From DASQPA01 sp035644215 (GTDB taxonomy: Bacteria > Acidobacteriota > Thermoanaerobaculia > Multivoradales > UBA5704): a stretch of 57,404 nucleotides of DNA. The stretch is from positions 1 to 57,404 of the forward strand of contig DASQPA010000559.1 in assembly GCA_035644215.1 (NCBI GenBank). The letters are read 5' to 3'. The translations under genes and the position numbers were made by a program. Within the stretch, counting starts at the first letter, position 1, and every line of letters begins with the position of its first letter. This document shows positions 33,788-43,538 of this stretch, in pieces. The notes under the pieces are model-generated. The model did no database searches. It saw nothing but the letters and a program-made list of their open reading frames with translations, and was not told where the DNA came from.

Positions 33788-34960
33788 ATGATCGAAACCC
33801 CAGCGCAACCCGGCGACCTCGCCATCGTCCTGACCGGCGGCGGCGCCCGGGCCGCCTACCAGGTGGGGGTGCTGCGCGCCCTCGGGCGCCACCTGCCGGA
33901 GCTGCGCTTCCCGATCATCACCGGGGTCTCGGCCGGGGGGGTCAACGCCACCTTCCTCGCCGCCCACCCCGGCTCGCTCGCCGAGGCGGCCGACCAGCTG
34001 TGCGACATCTGGCGCAGCCTCTCGGTCGACGACATCTTCCGGGTCGACCTCCCCTCCCTCTCCCGCAACCTGGTGCGCTGGGCCACCCACCTAGTCGCCG
34101 GCGGCAGCTCGGTGGCCCCCGACGTGCACGGCCTGGTCGACACCGCCCCCCTCCACGCCACCCTGGCGCGCTTGGCGGCGACGGTCGACGAGGAGATCAT
34201 CGGCATCAGCCGGAACCTCGAACGGGGACGCTTGAAGGGCCTGGCGATCACCACCCTCAACTACTCGACCGGCCAGACCGTGACCTGGGTGCAGGGGGCG
34301 GGGTCTGCCTCCCTGACCGACCGGCAGCGCCGAACCCTCCCCGCCCGCATCACGGTCGACCACATCATGGCCTCGTCGGCCCTGCCGGTCTTCTTCCCCG
34401 CCGTGCGCCTGGGCGACTCCTGGCATGGCGACGGCGGGGTCCGGCTCTCGGCCCCCCTGTCGCCCGCCCTCCGCCTCGGGGCCACCCGCATCCTGGCCGT
34501 CTCGCCGCAGTACCTCTGCGCCGAGGCCGAGCGGCCGAAGGCGACCGGCTATCCGCCGCTGGCGCAGATCTTCTCCGAGCTGCTGAACGCCATCTTCCTG
34601 GACGTCCTGGAGCAGGATGTCGAGCGCCTGGAGCAGACCAACCAGCTGCTCGCCAACCTCCCCCCCGCCCAATGGGAGGGCCTGCGGCCGGTCGACATCC
34701 TCCTCTTCCGCCCCAGCGAGGACCTGGGAGCGCTCGCCGCCACCTACGAGCCGCGCCTGCCCAAGGCCTTCCGCTACCTGACCCGCAGCCTGGGCACCCG
34801 GGAGACGACCAACCCGGACTTCCTCTCCTACCTCATGTTTCAGCCCGACTACCTGGAGCATTTGATGGAGATCGGCGAACGGGACACCGAGGCGCGGATT
34901 GACGAGGTACGGCGGCTGGTCGAGCCGGATCTCCCCGAACCCCTGGCGGAGGCGGGATGA
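33788..34960 (+). CDS. patatin-like phospholipase
   Basis: The 390-residue protein has the oxyanion glycine motif LTGGGARAAYQVGVL, the nucleophile GVSAGGVNATFL with Ser48, and the catalytic aspartate in GDGGVRLSAPLSPA. Serine and aspartate form the dyad of patatins, which cleave acyl esters of membrane lipids. No signal peptide is seen. Its stop overlaps the following gene's ATG (34957-34960), so the two are coupled. Bacterial patatins serve in lipid turnover or as toxins; the context does not separate these. Confidence 0.92.
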   Translation: MIETPAQPGDLAIVLTGGGARAAYQVGVLRALGRHLPELRFPIITGVSAGGVNATFLAAHPGSLAEAADQLCDIWRSLSVDDIFRVDLPSLSRNLVRWATHLVAGGSSVAPDVHGLVDTAPLHATLARLAATVDEEIIGISRNLERGRLKGLAITTLNYSTGQTVTWVQGAGSASLTDRQRRTLPARITVDHIMASSALPVFFPAVRLGDSWHGDGGVRLSAPLSPALRLGATRILAVSPQYLCAEAERPKATGYPPLAQIFSELLNAIFLDVLEQDVERLEQTNQLLANLPPAQWEGLRPVDILLFRPSEDLGALAATYEPRLPKAFRYLTRSLGTRETTNPDFLSYLMFQPDYLEHLMEIGERDTEARIDEVRRLVEPDLPEPLAEAG

Positions 34961-35742
34961 GGCGGCGACGCCGGCCCGGGAGGAGCGCCCTCCTCCTCCT
35001 GCTGCTCCTCGCGACCGGCGCGGTCCCGGCAGCGGCCGCCCCTGCCGATCCCCTGGCCGAGTTGCGCGCCGCCTTAGGCCGCCTCGACGGGCACGAACCG
35101 ATCCGCGCCGCGGTCGAGGTGCAGCTCTTCACCCAGACCAAGGAGGACGGCAAGCCCCACCCGGAGCAGGGAAAGGGGACGATCCGGGTGGAGGACGGCC
35201 CGGAGGGCCTGCGGGTGAGCTACCCCCGGGCCGCCCTGGAGCGGATGGCCGAGGAGGAGCGCGCCCACCGGGCCGACCCGGAGAAGACGACTCCCACCGC
35301 GGCGGTGCTGCGCGAGGTCAACGCCAACGAGCTGGCCGAGGTGCTGAGCTTCGCCGGCCCGCTCGCCACCCGCCTCGCCCACGCCACCGTGATCGACGAG
35401 CACGCCGACGGCACCGCGGGCCGGCCGGCACGGCTCCTGGTCTTGAAGGTCTCCCCCACTCTCTCCCAGGCCGAGCGCAAACACGTCAAGGAGTCGGCCG
35501 CCACCCTGAAAGTCTGGCTGGGGCCCGACGGCGTCCCCTTCGCTGCCGAGTCGGTCGTCAAGGTCAAGGCCGGCTTCCTCCTCCTCACCTTCAGCACCGA
35601 GACCAAGGAGCGCTGGGACCTGGCGCGGGTCGGCAACCGGCTGGTCGTCACCCGCCGCCACCAGGAGACCAGCGGCGCCGGGTTGGGGCAGGAGTTCGAG
35701 CGCCGGGTGACCGAGGTGGTGAGCGTCGAGGCGGAGCGGTAG
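34957..35742 (+). CDS. secreted protein coupled to the patatin gene
   Basis: The 261-residue protein has a twin-Arg-like n-region (MRRRRRPGRS) and a signal core (ALLLLLLLATGAVPAAAA). The mature part (HEPIRAAVEVQLFTQTKEDG, then LLVLKVSPTLSQAERKHVKE and VRVSY-like strands) looks like an outer-membrane lipoprotein-carrier or LolA-type half barrel, which is only a guess. Its ATG overlaps the patatin stop by 4 bases. Confidence 0.7.
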   Translation: MRRRRRPGRSALLLLLLLATGAVPAAAAPADPLAELRAALGRLDGHEPIRAAVEVQLFTQTKEDGKPHPEQGKGTIRVEDGPEGLRVSYPRAALERMAEEERAHRADPEKTTPTAAVLREVNANELAEVLSFAGPLATRLAHATVIDEHADGTAGRPARLLVLKVSPTLSQAERKHVKESAATLKVWLGPDGVPFAAESVVKVKAGFLLLTFSTETKERWDLARVGNRLVVTRRHQETSGAGLGQEFERRVTEVVSVEAER

Positions 35743-35802
35743 CCCGTAAGATCCTGCGGGCGCCCTCTGGAGAGGACATCCGACCGCGAGAGCTCGCTCG
35801 CG

Positions 35803-36050
35803 GACCTGCCAAAATGGCCGGAAAGTCACTCGAAATCGAATTCGAGCGACTCCAAATGCATTTCGCGCGACTCGAAATGCATTTCGGGTCACCTGAAATC
35901 GATTTCGAGCCGCTCCAAATTCATTTCGAGCCGCCCGAAATACATTTCGAGTCACTCCAAATCGATTTCGAGTCACCCGAAATGCATTTCGGGTCACCTG
36001 AAATGCATTTGGAGCCGCTCGAATTGAATTTCGAGCCGTTTGGGGTGGAT
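35803..36050. repeat. 21-bp tandem array 5 (about 11 units)
   Basis: Units from 35824 recur every 21 bases with consensus AGCCGCTCGAAATGCATTTCG; a weaker unit precedes at 35803 and a decayed one follows 36034. The idealised core CTCGAAATGCATTTCGAG is a perfect 18-bp palindrome; the units at 35866 and 35971 approach it. It is strikingly AT-rich next to its surroundings. It follows the secreted-protein gene and lies in the 549-base gap 35743-36291. Confidence 0.9.
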
Positions 36051-36114
36051 TCCCCGGGCCTTCGACATCCCATAGCGCTCCGACCCGCGACACTGTACCA
36101 ACGAGCCAGATTTT

Positions 36115-36194
36115 TCCCTGGGAGCGCTGGCGTCCCCGCCGGCCGGGCGGGCGGGGGAAGAAGAAGCCGGCGAGGACGCCGGCGCTCCCAGGGA
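36115..36194. repeat. 80-bp hairpin repeat element
   Basis: The arm 36115-36143 (TCCCTGGGAGCGCTGGCGTC, continuing to GCCGGC) and the arm 36166-36194 pair along 29 bases with two mismatches, around a 22-base G-rich loop. It has no coding content and looks like a dispersed palindromic unit. Confidence 0.7.
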
Positions 36195-36248
36195 CACTCC
36201 TCGTCGGTTTGAGGTCGGAGACCTCCAGCGATCCTCACTGCCGTACGG

Positions 36249-36272
36249 GGGGCGGCGCCGCAGCGCCGCCCC
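36249..36272 (-). terminator. hairpin after the gene at 36292
   Basis: GGGGCGGCGC (36249-36258), the loop CGCA and GCGCCGCCCC (36263-36272) make a perfect 10-bp stem 20 bases beyond the TAA stop of the minus-strand gene. There is no T run, so its role is inferred. Confidence 0.5.
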
Positions 36273-36291
36273 TTCCCGCCGTCCTTCTTCC

Positions 36292-36819
36292 TTACGGCTG
36301 CTGCTGCCGAGCGCGGATCCTGCCCACCTGCTCCTCGGCCCCCGGGCCGGCGACCGCGAGCAGGGTGGCCAGAGCGAGAGGCGAGCGGACGATCGCCTCC
36401 AGGAGGTGGAGACCCTCGGCCCACCGCGGTTCGTACCGGTCGATCCACCCGGCGATCTGGGAGCCCTGATCGCCATACACGGCGAGGACCGGGTAGCCGT
36501 CCGCGGTCTCCCCTTCCACCAGGTGGAAGAGCGGTTCGCGGTCGAGAGCCGGAAGGAGAAGGGTCAAGAGCCGCGCCGTCTCCTCATGCCACCACACGGC
36601 GACGGGCCGGTCTCCGGCGGCGAGGTCTTCCCACGCCCGGAGCACGGCGACCGCCCCGGGCTTGCCGAGAACGGGCTCCGTCTTCCAGGGACCGGCGAGC
36701 TCCGCCTCAGCGGCGGTCAGGATCTCCTCCTGCTCGCGCAGGCGGGCCAGGTAGTCGGGGGCGAAGGCGTTGGACAGGGGGGTGGGTGAGGGACTGGTAG
36801 ACTGGTGCTGGTGACGCAT
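36292..36819 (-). CDS. hypothetical protein, unknown function
   Basis: The 175-residue protein starts at an ATG 8 bases after the excellent AAGGAGGATAAG site. A Pro/Ser-rich start is followed by helices (LARLREQEEILTAAEAELA) and a strand-helix core (VAVWWHEETARLLTLLLPAL, YPVLAVYGDQGSQIAGWIDR). A LLTLLLP segment is hydrophobic but too short for a membrane span. No family is recognised. It stands alone, divergent from the HNH-like gene. Confidence 0.65.
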   Translation of the reverse strand: MRHQHQSTSPSPTPLSNAFAPDYLARLREQEEILTAAEAELAGPWKTEPVLGKPGAVAVLRAWEDLAAGDRPVAVWWHEETARLLTLLLPALDREPLFHLVEGETADGYPVLAVYGDQGSQIAGWIDRYEPRWAEGLHLLEAIVRSPLALATLLAVAGPGAEEQVGRIRARQQQP

Positions 36820-37071
36820 GGACTTATCCTCCTTGCGTTGCCGGGGGTCGACGGAGGTACCAGCTCTGTCGGCCCCGCTTGGTTCTGGTGGAGAGGACGT
36901 TCCTCTCGCTGGTTGGACGCTAGCACAAGAAAGGCGGAAGTGGAAGAGGGAAGTTCGGCGTTCTGTGAATGCGTGTGCACAACTTGGACTGCCTTAGCGA
37001 CGCGAGGCCGTCGTATAAAACCCAAGAAGCGCGACAGAGACTTTGGTGAGGTAGAGAATCTACGCCAAGCT

Positions 37072-37860
37072 ATGAGCACCTGTAAACTTTGCCTAGAAGA
37101 TAAGCAGCTGATCGCCGCACATATTATTCCAGAATCACTATATGCTCCCTTGCGGAAAGATTCAAAGATACCACGAATGTACTCCACAGAAGAAGGATCC
37201 TTTCCTAAGCGCTCTCCAACAGGAATCTATGACAGTGGGATTCTGTATGCGGATTGCGACAACCGGATTGGTGACTGGGACAACTATGCGCAAGCCGTTC
37301 TCCTAACTCCTCTCGATCGCTATGGCGAACCTGCGGATCTGAGCCGGCAAGAGGTCTTCGTAATATCCGACCTCGATTACGATCAATTCAAGCTTTTCTT
37401 CGTTTCACTCTTATGGCGCGCCGACCAGTCGTCCCATCCATTCTTTCAAGGGGTAGATCTCGGTCCTTGGCGCGAACGAGCCCGAGAAATGATCCTCAAT
37501 GCCGATCCTGGTGAACCTGACGAGTTCGGTGTCTTTCTGGTTCGCTACGAACATCCTCTCGCAGTTGGGACCATCTATCATCCAGAGCGAACTAGGCCCG
37601 AAGGAATAAACTGTTATAGATTCAGTCTTGGCTCCTACGTCGCAATGCTCAAGGTTGATAAAAGACCGTTTGATGCTTCTCTGGATTCGTATCTTCTTCG
37701 TCCGAGGAAGGAGCTCCTCGTAGCGCTTTTTGAGTACAAAGAAAGCAGAATCTATGCAGATATAGCCGAGAGGATTAAGGCGGGAGCTTTCAGGTTCAAG
37801 AAGAGAGCGGTCAGATCGCAGAACCCGGTGCCTCCAGCGGGCAGCCATGGCCGCCGCTGA
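37072..37860 (+). CDS. HNH-like cysteine/histidine protein of lower GC (acquired)
   Basis: The 262-residue protein starts MSTCKLCLEDKQLIAAHIIP and continues with GILYADCDNRIGDWDNYAQA. The pattern C-x2-C, AHIIPE, then D-C-DN is a diverged zinc-finger nuclease (HNH-like) signature seen in accessory and defence-type proteins. Its codon use is clearly more AT-rich than that of its neighbours, which argues for recent transfer. The catalytic histidine pair AHI is present, but the usual second metal ligand has become D-C-DN, so activity is not certain. The upstream 250 bases show no other gene. Confidence 0.65.
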   Translation: MSTCKLCLEDKQLIAAHIIPESLYAPLRKDSKIPRMYSTEEGSFPKRSPTGIYDSGILYADCDNRIGDWDNYAQAVLLTPLDRYGEPADLSRQEVFVISDLDYDQFKLFFVSLLWRADQSSHPFFQGVDLGPWRERAREMILNADPGEPDEFGVFLVRYEHPLAVGTIYHPERTRPEGINCYRFSLGSYVAMLKVDKRPFDASLDSYLLRPRKELLVALFEYKESRIYADIAERIKAGAFRFKKRAVRSQNPVPPAGSHGRR

Positions 37861-37967
37861 GGCACATAACCGTTCGGCGCGACGAGATCGGCGTCGTGCA
37901 GCGTAGGAAGACAGGTGGTTCCCGCACAGCTGCCTCGGGGCCAGTCTAGGGTTCTAGGCCGGCAACT

Positions 37968-37981
37968 GCCCCATAGGCGCT
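37968..37981. repeat. isolated copy of the 18-bp terminal repeat core
   Basis: GCCCCATAGGCGCT recurs here exactly as at the left end of the composite element at 5618-5631, a few bases before the antitoxin-like gene on the other strand. It may mark a solo end or a decayed element. Confidence 0.5.
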
Positions 37982-38012
37982 CATCGGGCCGGACTGATGC
38001 TATCCAAACGCA

Positions 38013-38222
38013 CTACGCCGTCTGATCGGTCTCCGAACGCGGTGGGCGTGGAGCGTGCCGAATTGGAATCCTCCCAGCGGCTGCCTGACGAGCGCGAAGT
38101 TGCTTGCATAAGGCGTGGAGGTCACCGCCGACGGTTGCGACGATCCGTTCGCGTGCAGCCCGAACTTCGGCGACGATCGGATCCACCCAAGGGGACTGTG
38201 GTTCATCAACTGGCATCGACAT
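38013..38222 (-). CDS. small antitoxin-like hypothetical protein, no partner visible
   Basis: The 69-residue protein reads MSMPVDEPQSPWVDPIVAEV, then RAARERIVATVGGDLHALCK. The frame DPIVAEVR-xxR...DLxALCxxLRxRQ is a widespread family of short proteins found in toxin-antitoxin-rich regions. The RBS GGGAGAGGA precedes the ATG. No toxin-like frame follows on the minus strand before the repeat motif at 37981. Confidence 0.6.
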   Translation of the reverse strand: MSMPVDEPQSPWVDPIVAEVRAARERIVATVGGDLHALCKQLRARQAAAGRIPIRHAPRPPRSETDQTA

Positions 38223-38464
38223 ACGAGTCCTCTCCCATGAGCTCGTCGGGGGTACACAGGATCGGCGCCTCTTAGCCAGCCACGCGACAGACGGCCTCTA
38301 CGAGCGGGCGCTTCCAGCCACACCCAAAGTGTATCCCAGCTTGCACCGCATGGGCTGCCGGCAAAGGTAGCCCTTGGCGCAAGGCAATCTTCTTGAGCGC
38401 CTTGCCCAATCCGCATGGAGCTTCTAGACTGAGAGCGTTTGAAGAAATCGCCTCAGCCGAGAGG

Positions 38465-38617
38465 GTAGAGACGCCCCAGGCGCTATCGAAAACCTTGCCG
38501 TGACCCCTCCGTCGGGGCGTCTCAACGCCCCCGTCACCGCAGCGTCTGAGGCCTGCGGAGACGCCCCGACGGCGGTGGTTCCGGGGGATGCCCGGACGGC
38601 GGCAGGAGCGCCTCTAC
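38465..38617 (-). repeat. GTAGAGACGCC palindromic element, copy D
   Basis: The 153-bp copy runs from GTAGAGACGCCCCAGG to GGAGCGCCTCTAC. It matches copy B in inverted orientation along its length. The right flank, however, matches copy B's right flank (GGGAAyC...GTGCG...TTTTTCACArCCTCT), so the interior is flipped relative to the flank. It fills most of the gap 38223-38676 and ends 60 bases before an antitoxin gene. Confidence 0.8.
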
Positions 38618-38676
38618 GGGAACCCCTACCGTGCGAGGTTTTTTCACAGCCTCTGAGGCTGGAAAGGATTCCGACC

Positions 38677-38898
38677 ATGGAAACATCCGGCACCAAGAAG
38701 GGACAGACCAACATCCCCGCCGCAATCCGTAAACGGTACCAGATCCATGATGGCGATCGACTCGCCTGGCTGGACCACGGCGAGACCATTCACGTGGTTC
38801 CGCTCCCGGCGGAGGATCCAGTAGCCGCCCTCCGTGGCTCCGCCAAGGGGAAGCGCCTGACCGAGCACCTCCTGGTGAGCCGGCGGGAGGACCGATAA
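38677..38898 (+). CDS. AbrB/MazE-type antitoxin, orphaned
   Basis: The 73-residue protein has the swapped-hairpin domain pattern KKGQTNIPAAIRKRYQIHDG, DRLAWLDHGETIHVVPLP, followed by a toxin-binding tail (DPVAALRGSAKGKRLTEHLL). It binds operator DNA and would normally be followed by a PIN-domain VapC. Here an attC-like remnant (38913-38958) and a VOC gene follow instead. GGAAAGGATT precedes the ATG. Confidence 0.82.
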   Translation: METSGTKKGQTNIPAAIRKRYQIHDGDRLAWLDHGETIHVVPLPAEDPVAALRGSAKGKRLTEHLLVSRREDR

Positions 38899-38912
38899 GT
38901 TCCGCCTACTTT

Positions 38913-38958
38913 GCCCAACGAGCGCTTCCAGCGGACTGCGTGCCGTCATCTGCTAGGC
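38913..38958 (+). repeat. degenerate attC-like site
   Basis: GCCCAAC (38913-38919) matches the RYYYAAC core and GCTAGGC (38952-38958) is one base from GTTRRRY. Between them GAGCGCTTCCAGCGGACTGC has the partial CGCT...AGCG pairing seen in attC stems. It lies between the AbrB gene and the VOC gene. Confidence 0.35.
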
Positions 38959-39025
38959 TACCTTCCACGAGCCTCGCGGGTTGGGTGCCCACCCACGTTG
39001 CTGGTTTTTCCGAAGGGAGCTGGCG

Positions 39026-39361
39026 ATGGCAACCGCAGCACGATCGACACGGGACATTATCCTCAGGACGAGCGATTGGCAGCAGGCACGCGAGTTCTAC
39101 GGCAACGTTCTGGGGTTCGAAGTAACCTACGAGGACGACCGGATCATCGGCTTCGAGACGGGTTCCATACAGCTATTTATAGAGAAGGGAGAGTCTCACG
39201 GACCGGTTCTGGAGCTCCTGGTGCCGGACGTGGAGACCGCAAAGCGTGACTTGCTCGCGGCCGGGTGCCTCGTCCAGGAAGAGGATCCCGCGGTTCCCAA
39301 GTGCTACCTGCGCGATCCGTACGGCCTCGTGTTCAATCTTGGCAGGGCACGGCCTGGCTGA
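39026..39361 (+). CDS. VOC (glyoxalase/bleomycin-resistance) family protein
   Basis: The 111-residue protein has RDIILRTSDWQQAREFYGNV, then LGFEVTYEDDRIIGFETGSI, LELLVPDVETAKRDLLAAGC and CYLRDPYGLVFNLGRA. The two beta-alpha-beta-beta modules and the ending DPYGLVFN identify the family. GAAGGGAGC precedes the ATG. Its position after an attC-like remnant and its small size fit a mobile cassette. Confidence 0.85.
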   Translation: MATAARSTRDIILRTSDWQQAREFYGNVLGFEVTYEDDRIIGFETGSIQLFIEKGESHGPVLELLVPDVETAKRDLLAAGCLVQEEDPAVPKCYLRDPYGLVFNLGRARPG

Positions 39362-39481
39362 CCTTGGCCTCGGGAGACCGGAAGAGAACTTCCTCTCCGG
39401 CTGTTCTCTACAAAGGAGTCCTCCGGCGTTCCGCCGCCTCATTCTCACCCCCTTCTTCCTGATGGTAGAATCCCCCGCCCT

Positions 39482-41404
<1,923 letters not shown>

Positions 41405-41422
41405 AGGGGCTTGTACGACTCG

Positions 41423-41911
41423 TTACTTCTCTATCTCCAGGATCTTCCGCGTCCACGGGTCGAGATGGACCAGCCTCTTGCCCTGCGCCAGGGCATAGGC
41501 GACCACGTCACCGGTCCCGCCGGTCCCTGCTGCAGGCAGGCCGTTCCAGATTGCGAATACCATCTCCGCCTCGTCGACGACCCGCCGGCCCGCAGCGAGG
41601 AAGGCCGCCTCGGTCGGCGCCGAAAAGTCGAGTCTCACCAGGCGTACAGCCGCCGCACATAGATTCACGAAGCGCTCGCGATCCGCGTTGACCTCGAAGG
41701 TCGTCTCGTACCCCACGGAGGGGAGGATTCCCACGAAGGGGATCTCCTTTCGGCGAAGGATCTTGGCGAACAGCTGGTCCGCGCCGCGTGCCAACGAGGT
41801 GAAGCCAAGGTTCACGGACTCGCGCGCGATCCACTCCGCCAGGCGTTCCTCAACCCAGGCGATATTGCCAGACGTTCCCAGGTCCTGGTGGCCCGTGATA
41901 CCAGCTCTCAT
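41423..41911 (-). CDS. SLOG-like nucleotide-binding protein, last gene of the caspase operon
   Basis: The 162-residue protein starts at the ATG at 41911 (MRAGITGHQDLG), which overlaps the caspase stop as ATGA, rather than at 41938. It has the Rossmann-type features of the SLOG (LOG/DprA/MoCo-carrier-like) superfamily: GITGHQDLG, NLGFTSLARGADQLFAKILR, FEVNADRERFVNLCAAA and the C-terminal NG...GTGGTGDVVAYALAQGK. SLOG proteins bind nucleotide-derived ligands and often act as sensors or modifiers beside effector genes. Here the only partner is the caspase-like protease in front. Fold and ligand are inferences. Confidence 0.65.
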   Translation of the reverse strand: MRAGITGHQDLGTSGNIAWVEERLAEWIARESVNLGFTSLARGADQLFAKILRRKEIPFVGILPSVGYETTFEVNADRERFVNLCAAAVRLVRLDFSAPTEAAFLAAGRRVVDEAEMVFAIWNGLPAAGTGGTGDVVAYALAQGKRLVHLDPWTRKILEIEK

Positions 41912-42864
41912 ATTCTGTGCCGCTGTACCATCTGCCAATAGAACTTACCGAGGGAGGTAAGTCGGCATCCCTTTCTCCGCATGGCGGCCCAATATAAGTG
42001 CTTTTCGCCCCCTGTCGGCTCAACGAGGCCGGCAGCGCGGAGCTCCTGCAGATCCGAGAAAATCGCCTCATGTTCGGGATGGTGAGGTTTGGCCATCGGC
42101 TCGTAGGAGGGGTCGAGACGACGCACGAAGTACGGCGACTCAAAATACTCCGGCAATTTGCGTAACACGTTGGGATCGATCGTAGGGCGGCACAACCGAA
42201 GCGGCAGCAGCTGGGAGACATAGGACTTGAGCATTGGCCGCTGATCCCAGGCATCGAGCCTCTGGTCGACGAAAGCATAGAGGGACGTCACTGTGACCGT
42301 GCCACGCAGATCCGCGGCACCGCCACTTAAGGCTTCACAAATGAGAGAGGTGAAGATGCCCCCCTCAGCAGATTCTGCGGCCGACTCCTCGGCTCGGGTC
42401 GCTGTCAGAACCGTTTCACCCTCACGTAGCGCTATGTAGTCGCCCTGGGGTTCCGGAAGCTGTCCAAGGGCGCCGCTATAGCAGCAGTCGAGAATGATGA
42501 TAATCTCCCCAATCTTCGCTCCCCCGTGGGCAAAGCTCATCACATCTCGCATGCTAATGGCTTCCGTATACTGTCGGGAGTCCTGCGCGAAGATATAACC
42601 TCCGAGGTTCTTGTGAATTGCGCCGTGGCCCGCAAAGTACAGCAGGGCTACATCGGCCGGTTGAGCAAAGAGCTTCTCGATCTGCTTCCAGAGTACGTTC
42701 CGACCGATCTTGTCACTCGGGGCTACCAGAGTTCGGCAGTCAAAGTTGGGGGTACCATCCTCGTGCCAGGCCAGGAGCTCGGCCATCCGGCTGGCATCCT
42801 TGACACAACTGTGGAGTGGCGCAGTCGGATAGGCATCAATGCCGACAATCAAGGCTCGTCTCAC
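41908..42864 (-). CDS. caspase-like protease (peptidase C14 family) with winged-helix tail
   Basis: The 318-residue protein opens MRRALIVGIDAYPTAPLHSC, VKDASRMAELLA, as bacterial metacaspase-like proteases do. The catalytic His80 is in LLYFAGHGAIHKNLGGYIFA and the nucleophile is C128 (or C127) in IILDCCYSGALG; ILTATRAEESAAES and GGIFTSLICEALSGG complete the fold. The last 80 residues (HEAIFSDLQELRAAGLVEPT, then LTSLGKFYWQMVQRHRI) form a winged-helix-like tail. The GTG start follows GGAGGGAGATCC. It lies 18 bases after the toxin and overlaps the SLOG gene. Confidence 0.9.
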   Translation of the reverse strand: MRRALIVGIDAYPTAPLHSCVKDASRMAELLAWHEDGTPNFDCRTLVAPSDKIGRNVLWKQIEKLFAQPADVALLYFAGHGAIHKNLGGYIFAQDSRQYTEAISMRDVMSFAHGGAKIGEIIIILDCCYSGALGQLPEPQGDYIALREGETVLTATRAEESAAESAEGGIFTSLICEALSGGAADLRGTVTVTSLYAFVDQRLDAWDQRPMLKSYVSQLLPLRLCRPTIDPNVLRKLPEYFESPYFVRRLDPSYEPMAKPHHPEHEAIFSDLQELRAAGLVEPTGGEKHLYWAAMRRKGCRLTSLGKFYWQMVQRHRI

Positions 42865-42882
42865 AGGATCTCCCTCCGTTCC

Positions 42883-43224
42883 TCATAAACCCATCAGGAT
42901 GCGCAAGCAATCCGCAATGCGGTCGAGAGTCCTCGGCTCGACGTCGCCCCAGCGGACGATCAGCCGCTCTTTGCTGAGCGAGCGCACAGAATCGCAGAGG
43001 ATCTGACTTTCTGTCTTGAGGCCACCCTCAGGCGGCGCAAGCCAAATGCGCGTCGGGATCGGCCGTAGGCGGGATGTGATCGGCAGGACGATGGCCAGGG
43101 TGGCAGGGCCCTGGTTGAAGAGGTCTTCCGAGATCACCAGGACAGGCCTTCTCCCGGCCTGCTCGTGACCGCGTGTAGGGTCGAGATCCGCCAGCCATAC
43201 CTCCCCGCGGCGGGGGCCGCTCAA
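42883..43224 (-). CDS. PemK/MazF-family toxin
   Basis: The 113-residue endoribonuclease toxin shows the family pattern RRGEVWLADLDPTRGHEQAG, RRPVLVISEDLFNQGPATLA, VLPITSRLRPIPTRIWLAPP and CDSVRSLSKERLIVRWGDVE. Such toxins cut mRNA at short sites. It overlaps its antitoxin by 4 bases at the start and ends 18 bases before the caspase gene, so toxin and protease share a transcript. Key residues (R in PxxR, S/T in PITS) are intact, so it appears functional. Confidence 0.92.
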   Translation of the reverse strand: MSGPRRGEVWLADLDPTRGHEQAGRRPVLVISEDLFNQGPATLAIVLPITSRLRPIPTRIWLAPPEGGLKTESQILCDSVRSLSKERLIVRWGDVEPRTLDRIADCLRILMGL

Positions 43225-43523
43225 TTCTTCGCTCCGCGAGCCGGCCGCCGCACCTCTCCTGGTTCGGTCCAGCTATCGTCCGCGGGAAGACCATCCTTCA
43301 GTGTCGAGTCCCACTGCGCGCGTTCGGCCAGTTCCTCAGCCCAGGCCTCGGGGTCGTCGCGTACTTGCTGGTAGGCTCGATTCACCAGCTCCAGAAAGTG
43401 TCTGCGCCGGTACTCCTCAACCGCCTTCTCAAGGACGGCCTGCATCGACTCTTCTTCCGACTGGGCGATCTCCCGTAGGGTTTGCCGGGCTCTGTCACTG
43501 ATCCGCACCATGGCCTGTCCCAT
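43221..43523 (-). CDS. antitoxin, ribbon-helix-helix type
   Basis: The 100-residue protein begins MGQAMVRISDRARQTLREIA and QSEEESMQAVLEKAVEEYRR, a ribbon-helix-helix DNA-binding domain, then an acidic flexible tail (DDPEAWAEELAERAQWDSTL) that would wrap the toxin. GAGGAGG stands 7 bases before the ATG at 43523. It is the first gene of the four-gene unit antitoxin-toxin-caspase-SLOG and probably represses it by binding GTATAC-N6-GTATAC at 43539-43556. Confidence 0.88.
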   Translation of the reverse strand: MGQAMVRISDRARQTLREIAQSEEESMQAVLEKAVEEYRRRHFLELVNRAYQQVRDDPEAWAEELAERAQWDSTLKDGLPADDSWTEPGEVRRPARGAKN

Positions 43524-43538
43524 AGGGTGACCTCCTCT

